A stretch of 64,000 bases of DNA from Sipunculus nudus (taxonomy: Eukaryota; Annelida; Sipuncula; Golfingiida; Sipunculidae): assembly GCA_026874595.1 (NCBI GenBank), contig CM049321.1:1736479-1800478 (forward strand), given 5' to 3'. Both the position numbers and the translations under genes were made by a program. Shown piece after piece: positions 52,088-61,000 of this stretch (position 1 is its first letter; each line of letters starts with the position of its first letter). The notes under the pieces were generated by a model, which searched no databases, was not told the DNA's origin, and saw only the letters and a program-made list of their open reading frames with translations.

Positions 52088-55000
52088 TAATCATGATAGG
52101 AAACTTGCATGCATATTGCATAGTACTACAGTGTGTGTTCATATGTATTTTTATTTTTGTTTCATTTAGATGTATTCCTGAGGAATTTATTACGTTTCAC
52201 ATTTATAATAAATCACATTTATTATAATGCTGTTGGTTGTTTTGAACTTTTCATCCGCTTTCTATTTCATAAAAAAATATATTCATTTATTCTAAACAAA
52301 ATAATTCTTCCATCTTTAAAAGAAAAAACAAAAGACCCATAGGTCATGATGCTCAGCTGCAGTTTGTGTTACTCACCATACTGCCAATGCTGATGCTAGT
52401 CTGTAGCTTGAACACTTTGTGAAGGCCAGTGAGTTCACACTGCCGTAGTTTTTCTGGACTCATCTTAATCACAAATCTGACAGTGGTGTCTGTGTGGTAC
52501 TCCTTGTAATCCCTTAGAATTAAACCAATTTGAATACTAATGAATATACATCAGAAAAAAATAGACTCCCTGGATATAATAAAAGATGGCACATGACCCT
52601 CATGATATACCAACTGAATCAGATGTAAATGAATATACCTTAAACAATTAACAACGACCATTCTTTAATTCCTTATTGTGGAATGTTGTAAATAACAGAA
52701 TAAAATGCTTCTGCTTCAACAATGTTTTTAGTATTAATTTGACAGAAAAATAATTTGGTCAAACCCAACTGAGTTCAAGTTGACTGTCACACTGCAATAA
52801 TAAAGTTAAAAATATCTGAATCATATAAATAGTCTTTGCACAAGAAAATAAATACACAAAAAGGACACTAAAAAGTACTTTATTGCACAACAAGTTCTCT
52901 TAAACACTCACGTGATCATGGGCGGAGTCTTGTCTGTTCCCTGTAACATTGGTTCTAGCACGCCCTCCTTGTAAACCTGGGTCCAGGTCCTGATAGGGAG
53001 TTCGGTGATCTCCAGCGTTGAGTCATCAATAATGGAGATCTCCCCACTGACACAGTAACGCTGCTCGTCAACAGCCTCCACTGTGCCTTTGAAGTTCTTG
53101 AAGGATGGTAACTGAAACCCAAAAGTCGTCATCTAATTCTTAATCTAAGTATGTATATCTGAGGAGTACCATTTTGGTTTTCGATTACGTGCTCTGGCTT
53201 CCTATCATTATTATTTTGTATCCTTGGGTCACCTAAGCCGGGTATCTAGTACCTCACCTGAGGGTTCTGGTTATATATTCAACTCCACTGCTGGGTCATA
53301 ACACCAAGAAATCCTCTAAAAGAGGCACTAGTTTATGCTTGATACACAGCTGTGGGGCACCGCCTGCTTATTAAGCTAACCTGCTAACCCTGGGTGGCGG
53401 CCAACCATGAATTCTCACCACCGCTTGGTTGAGATTTGAACTCATCTCCTGGCTTTGAGTCCTGTGCTCGACCACCCCCACCCTCCCCCCGACCACAGAA
53501 GCCGATGTTGATGGGAACTTAACCTGTGTTATAAACTGATCTGACAGTAATACTGAACCTACCATTGGCTGCTGTTCCTGTCCGTCAATCAAACGGCGCA
53601 GGTTCCTCATAATTTCCCGGGGGTCGTAGTTTGGGATCTTTGTACTCCAGCCAGTGCCGATACCGTCTGCGCCGTTCACGAGCACCATGGGAATGATAGG
53701 ACAGTAGAACTCAGGTTCGATTTTCTGGTTGTCATCATACAGATGTTTGAGCAACGGGTCATCATTGATACTGAACAGCAACCTTGTGAGTGGACTGAAA
53801 ATGAATGAATCAGGGTTGATCATATTCATTATTACAAACATAGACCATTTCTTTCTGAGAGGGGGTATACTTTAATATCAACCTTTTGAGAGTTCCCCTG
53901 AAGTATACCATTTCTTGTTTGGTAAGAAGCCTTGAATATGTTAAAACTTCTATAGTGTTCAAATATTTTTACCCCCTAGATAACGATACAGGTCGTAGTG
54001 ACTTAATACTAGTTTTTAAAATATATATTATAACACTTCAATATAAGATATTAACTTAGAAGCTTCTGGACTTAAAGGTCACATTGTTTTCTGCTAGTAG
54101 CCAGTTAGTCATAAGGTTCCCACAAGACAAATTTCAAGTTCAGCAGGATTTCAGTTAGCTGACCCAAAAAACAAAAGGTACAATATTCAATATAAACTAT
54201 TTAAACCATTTTTATATTGATGAGGATGAATTACATAGTATTTCAACAGAGATATTCTTTGATACTTACCTGAGTGCTGTGAAGATGTACCTGGGGCTGG
54301 CTGCATCTTTGCCGCCATGGAGACGAGTACCAAACTGACCAATAGGCTGCAAGAGGTTGATGTTGTTGCTGCCGACATAGTTTTGTGCCAAACCGATGAT
54401 TGTTCCCATCAAGCTCATCTGAACAGCAAGAAACATGGCTATCACTGTTTGATGTGTTGTTGCCAAAAAAAAAACCACAGGCAAAAAGTAAATAAATCCT
54501 CAAACAATTTGACATTTTCTGAACCCCCCCACCCAATCTTTTAAAACATTTGAAAAACAAGTAACCAGAGTTGTAAATTTCATGATATTCTTTTTAAGGC
54601 CCTCTTAAATGAAAAGCTAAGTTGAAGAAACTTACTTTCACAAGTTTTGATATGCACATGAAAATATGGAGCACTTACGAATGAACAAATTCAGAAGGTA
54701 CATGAATATGTTGTAAAATTATCAGAGAAAAAGAGCATCACAAGCCTGTGTAATATGCCCATCTCATGTCTTGTGACCTCTGACCTCATTAAATATGTGT
54801 GAATTTTGCCAGGAATTAACTGTATTGGTAAATATACAAGTTTCATGAATATTCATCAGAATTTGGTAAGTCATCAAGACGCCACTAAAGTCTGGTTACC
54901 TCTGACACCATCAAATATGCAAGGGTTTTGTCTATAATTGAACACGGTCAGATAATCTTTTGGTAAGTAGTATTTGCAAGTTTCATGAAAATCCATGAAA

Positions 55001-58000
55001 GCCCTAGTAAGCCGCAACACTAAAAGTTAACTGACAGACTGAAGTTATACAGTAACACGTCCCGTCATAGACATGCTTATAAAACCCCACCAAACTCTAG
55101 GGTCCTTTTACAGATGTTATGCAGTAAATGAAGATAAGACCAGAGGACTTTATGTTCATGCTGTATGATTTTTCTAATGTTGAAATTTCACATTTTTTTC
55201 AACTGCTCTGTGTTTTAGTATGAGGTTTAGCCAGCTGGGGTGGAATACATTACACAATCACATTTGGATTACTTACTTCACCATGATGATATGCTGACAA
55301 TTCAGAAACAGAGCCAGCAAGCTGAGCCACTTTGATTTCCTTGTTCAAGTTTCTCTTCAGGCAAGTGAACAATACTTTCCTCTGACCAGGTTTCAATCCT
55401 GAAAGAAAATAGACAAGAAACTTCTCCTTAACCCAAACAAAAAAAACATGGCAGAATAAAAAATAAAGACTAAAAACACATCTTGCATATCAGTTGTTTA
55501 TCCAGTGCTACCACTCTTACAGTACATAGGAAAATGAGTACTACAAGAGTGCCTTACTTGTAGTGCATAATATGCCTTTGTATGTCTTATGACCTTTGAC
55601 CTTATTAAATATGGAATGATTTTGCAGGGAACTGCAACTCAGACCAGTTACTCTATTTGAATTAAAAAAAAACAAAACAAAACAAAACAAAAATTGTTCA
55701 AACTCTTATTATAGAGCCATGCCACACAGACATCTGGTGACATCTCACTTCAATAAATAAGCACAGATTTTGCTAAGAATTGAAATAAGGTGAGAAACTT
55801 AATGGCTGATAAAAAAGTGACTACCACAAAAATACATCAAATTACAAAACAGCCCATTAATTCTTAAAGCTGATTAAAAACAAGTATTCTCACCATCGAT
55901 AAGGCCTGGGATGGAACGCTCATTGTCCATGTTGGAGAACAGGATGAGCTCACGGTTAACAAACTCTGTGTAGCTGATGTGTTTGGTTTGCTTCCCATAC
56001 AGGTAGAGTTCAGGAAGACCTAGCTGGGAACGCCGTTTCCTGTCATCCATCCAGTTTGTCAGCCATTCCTTTCTCTCCTCAATCTTTTTCTTACTGAAAG
56101 CCTGATGTACAAACCACAAAACCCTTGATTAAACAAGGAGTTAATATAATAATTCAGGATTAAGGAATAGCAACAGTGCCCTTGTCCTCTTATAAATAAA
56201 ATCCTTAAGCTTCCTGATTAATTTAATATACACGTCTCATCATGTACAAACTGCAAATGTACAAATGAACAAAAGGTCAGATCCCATATTCTGAAAGTTT
56301 AAATATCGACTGTAATGCATCTAGTAATGGAAAACGTATTGTCTTGTCACAGAAAACAAATCTATTATCAATGATGACAACTGTAACCAGGGCTGATACA
56401 AAATAAAGCTGCCTTACCAGAACAATTGAGGCATCATCTTCTGTCCCTCCGTACTTGAATGGAATTCTGTGACGCAACATGTCTGAGAAGTATTCCTTGG
56501 CCTCCTTTGCAGTGGAGGTTCCCAAACCTGAAGAATGCAGTAAACTTAAACTAAGAACCTGTCTTTGTCCAAAATATGTAGTATATAATTATCAATACAA
56601 TTGTTTCAATTGCAGTATTTTACAAAAAATGTCAAATTAAAAGACTAAGAGAAAGACATCACTCATGTTTAAATGAGTATATAAGAATACTGATTTGGCA
56701 CACTAGAATACTTTAAGAGCGGATGCACACAGAAGACCATTTGAAAAATACATATCAAAGTAAAATCTTCTCTGCCATTTTTAGTGGTTACCAGAGTAGC
56801 CTGAAGAATAGAGAGGATTAATCATTAGCCAAAATATTAACAGATTTAATGATATTAGTGTCTCTCACTTTCTCACATTAATCCACACAGATTAATTTTC
56901 AGCCAAAATATTCATAGATTTGATGATGACAGTGTCTCTCATTTTTCAACTCGAGATTATGACATTAAATGATCTATCTAATATTATCACTTGCCTCAGA
57001 TCAGTTGGAAGCCCTGAAAGAACAGAGGTTATATCTAATACACAAGAGATAAAGACCTTTGTAGTACTTGACTTTCCATGTGTGCCAGTTTGCCGTTTCC
57101 CTCTTCCATTCTTCAAACTCTGGCAGGCTGTAGAAAGCCCTTGATTCTTGTCCTTTGTGTATCTAAAAGAAAGCAGGAAGAACTATTATTTAACTAGACT
57201 AAATGCCTGTCCTTATGGAATATTTTTAAACTAGATGTGTCACAAATGCCCCCGCCTGGGGCAAATTAGAAACAGTTGTTAAATTTTGAAACATTTTTTA
57301 AGTTCAGGAGGTTTCGTATGGTCAAAAGTAGGTCAAGAAGGGCAAAATGCAAACTCTATCTGTAACGGGTCATTATCAAGCAACACACCAAAAATCATGC
57401 AGTGTATGCGATATTGTGAAAAAAAGTCCATACATGTGCATTTTCCATAAAAATTTGTCTTTCATGAAATTTTTCATGTTTAGGAGCCGAAAAACAATCA
57501 AAAGTAGGTCAACCGGGACGAAAAGCGAACTCAATCTGTAACTGTCATTATCTGCCCACACATAAAAAATCAGGGTGGTATCTGCAGGCAATGGGGAAAA
57601 AAGTCAGTACATATGCATTTGTTATGAAAATTTCTATTTTTCATGAAACTTTCTATGTTCAGGAGCAGTCAAATGGTCAGAAGTAGGTCAACTGGGACAA
57701 AACAAGAACTCGATCTGTAACTGGTCATTATCTGCCTACACACCAAAAATCAGGCCCGTATCTGCAGGCACTGTGAAAAAAAGTCCATACATGTGCATTT
57801 ATTTATGAAATTTTCTCTGTTAGAGCACCGTCAAACGGTCAAAAGTAGGTCAACTGGGACAAAACGTGAACTGGATCTGTAACTGGTCATTATCTGCCCA
57901 CACACCAAAAATCTGGTATTGCGAAGAAAAGTCTGTACAAGTGTATTTGTCATGAAAAATTTATATTTTACATGAAATTTTCTATGTTCATGAGCCGTAA

Positions 58001-61000
58001 AACAGTCAAAAGTAGGTCAACTGGGACGAAACGCGAACTCGATCTGTAACTGGTCAATATCTGCCCACACAACAAAAATCAGGCCAATATCTGCAGGCAC
58101 TGCGAAAAAAAGTCCGTACATGTGTATTTGTCATGAAATTTCATATTTTTCATGAAATTTTCTATGTTCAGGAGCCGTAAAACGGTCAAAAGTAGGTCAA
58201 CCGGGACGAAACGCGAACTCGATCTGTAACTGGTCTATATCTGCCCAGACACTAAAAATCAGGCCAATATCTGCAGGCATTGCAAAAAAAAGTCTGTACA
58301 TGTGTATTTGTCATGAAAATTTCTATTTTTCATGAAATTTTCTAAGTTTAGGAGCCGTAAAATGGTCAAAAGTAGGTCAACCGGGACGAAACGCGAACTC
58401 GATGTGTAACTGGTCCATATCTGCCCACACATAAAAAATCAGGCCAATATCTGCAAGCATTGCGAAAAAAAGTCCGTACAACTGTTTGATTTCGGAATGA
58501 CGGAAGGACGGACATGGGTAAAACTATATGCCCCGGCCACTTTGTGGCAGGGGCATAAAAATTTATTTTAACAAATAATTAAATGCTTAGAAAACAAAAA
58601 CAAACAAGAGCACTGCAAACATGCATTATACACTTGTCATGTATCTGGTGACATCTGATCTCATCAAATATGCATGAATTTAGATGAGAAGGTAATTCAG
58701 ATGAGAAAATATTGGCAAATATGTATGATGGTTCCATCAAATTCCATAGGATTTTTGGTAAGTCAACAAGGTGCCTCCCAATTGTGGTGACCTCTGACCT
58801 CATTAAATATGCATGGATTCTGCTGGAAATTGAACTTAGGCAAGATATTTCATTGATTAACATTTCTGATGCGTTTGATCAAAATTCTTCATTATCTTCC
58901 TTAGTTATCTTGGCTACAACAACAAAGTAGCCTAGTGACCTGTAACCTTATTTAATATGCATGGATGTTGCCTATCATCAAACTCGGGTGAGATAATCTG
59001 AAAGTTAGTAGTTATGGTAAGTTTTGTGAAAAAACATCAAAACCCTGGTAAGTTACTGCGGCGACACTAAAAGTTACCTGAGGCAATGGGTATACCAAGA
59101 TTCTCCCTTCATATGCCAACAAATAAAGATGAACATAACCCTGGTGCAAAGTGACATCAAAACAAAGAAAATTAGGTCCATAAAGCTTCTGCCCTATATC
59201 ATCATTTCCTCCCTCATACTGTAAATATACATTTCTTTGTACTAAAAAGTATATGGATATCAAGAGATGTAACGAAACCATAGCTGAGAACAGTCAACAT
59301 CACACACACCTTCACAATTGGGGTGATAAATTCCTCTACAAATTGGTGTTTGAGCAAATTGGGCCAGTTGTGGTGAATGAAATTGATGAGCAAGCCCTTG
59401 ATATGGGAGCCATCTTGATCCTGATCTGTCATGATCATGAGCCGTCCGTATCGTAACGTCTTCAGCTGTTCCGGGTTCTCGTAAGTCTCCTTGTAACGCA
59501 GCCCAATGATCTTGATCAGGTTGTTGATTTCAGCATTCTCCATAATCTAAAGAATGATAAAATTATGAAGTTAGGTTTCAGAAGATTCAGCTATAATTAC
59601 ATAATTTGCTTATAGGGATATCTGACGTTTCTAAACAAAGGATAATCCCTTGTACTTTACATAAAAATAGGCCAGAAAACAAATCCCACCCTACACAGGC
59701 TGTTCATTCAGCCTCATGATTTTAACAGTTGTGGAGACTGCTAAAATAATCCAGTCACATTCAACAAGGACATCTGGCATATGAACCAGGGTTTTGCACA
59801 TGGTGTTTTGCAATTGGTGACTTATAAACATCCCTTAACATATAGCCCCCTTCAGTAACCTGGTTTTTGTGTTGGACAACATGGGTGCATGTACCATGTT
59901 TACTTAAGCTTGTTTGGAAAAAAAAAGGTCATACATCTGTCACTGAAGCATTGAGACCCTGACTTGGGAGGAATTACCTACAGTTCATAAACATAAACAT
60001 GTATGCAGAGAAAGTCAGATATCACCTAAATTATACAGAAATGGCAGGTGAATTGCTGGGTTTAAGCAAACCCAATGATGTCAATATTTCTATAATCATA
60101 CAACCAGTTTCATCTTGATGCAATCCCTGATAAGACTTATGAACACTCATTAGATTTTTAACAGGAAACTAGTTAGTCCCAGCTGGAATCATGATCATTA
60201 TCATTATAATCATCAGGGTTACCAAGCTTATAACAAATACTAAATAATCTGAAACTGTATCTTACTTATCATCGCTAGTGTCACCTTTTTTTAATTAGAT
60301 TTTTTTCTACACTGCAGTATCAATTCCTGATGGTAAAATTTTACTTGAGAGGAGAATTCTCAATAAGAAACACCTAACATAAATGATTGTTTCTAATAAT
60401 CATATTTTTAATTTGAATCCAAAACAGACTATCTGAATTACAAAGGTATTAACAGGGCGTTACATTATATACCTGTTTTGCAGAGGCTTCCCGCACGTTG
60501 AGCAATTTACCCTTCAATGGGAAGACGCCATATTTGTCACGACCTACGACCCCAAGTCCTGCGACAGCCAATGATTTGGCCGAGTCTCCCTCTGTCAGGA
60601 TGAGGGTGCACTGCCCAGAGTTTTTTGTGCCGGCATCGTTGGCATCATCCAGCTTTGGGATGCCCTTGAGTTTGGAGTGCTTTGACTTGCTGCATTTCTG
60701 ATTCATCTTTTCCTGAGCCTTGAACTTCATCCAACTCATGATGGACTCGATGATACCACACTTTGAGGCCTGTAAACATTTTTATAACATTTACTGATGC
60801 ATGTCTATATATGTTGATACTGATATACATACACACAGCTTAGGGGACGTAAACATTAAAATATAGACACATAATATCTAAACCATCTATTACCAATATG
60901 TAATTATTTAATATTCTGTGATATCGGGATCATGTGTATTCTTGGCTGTTTCACAAAGCCTGTCACATTTCACAGACAAGTCTTTCAAATTCCACTAGTC

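Noticed and set aside
52908-53132. Start codon as given by the long ORF at 53132
   Set aside because: The first residues (MTTFGFQ) are intron; the acceptor at 53112 and the conserved LPSFKNFKG show the true exon start at 53111.
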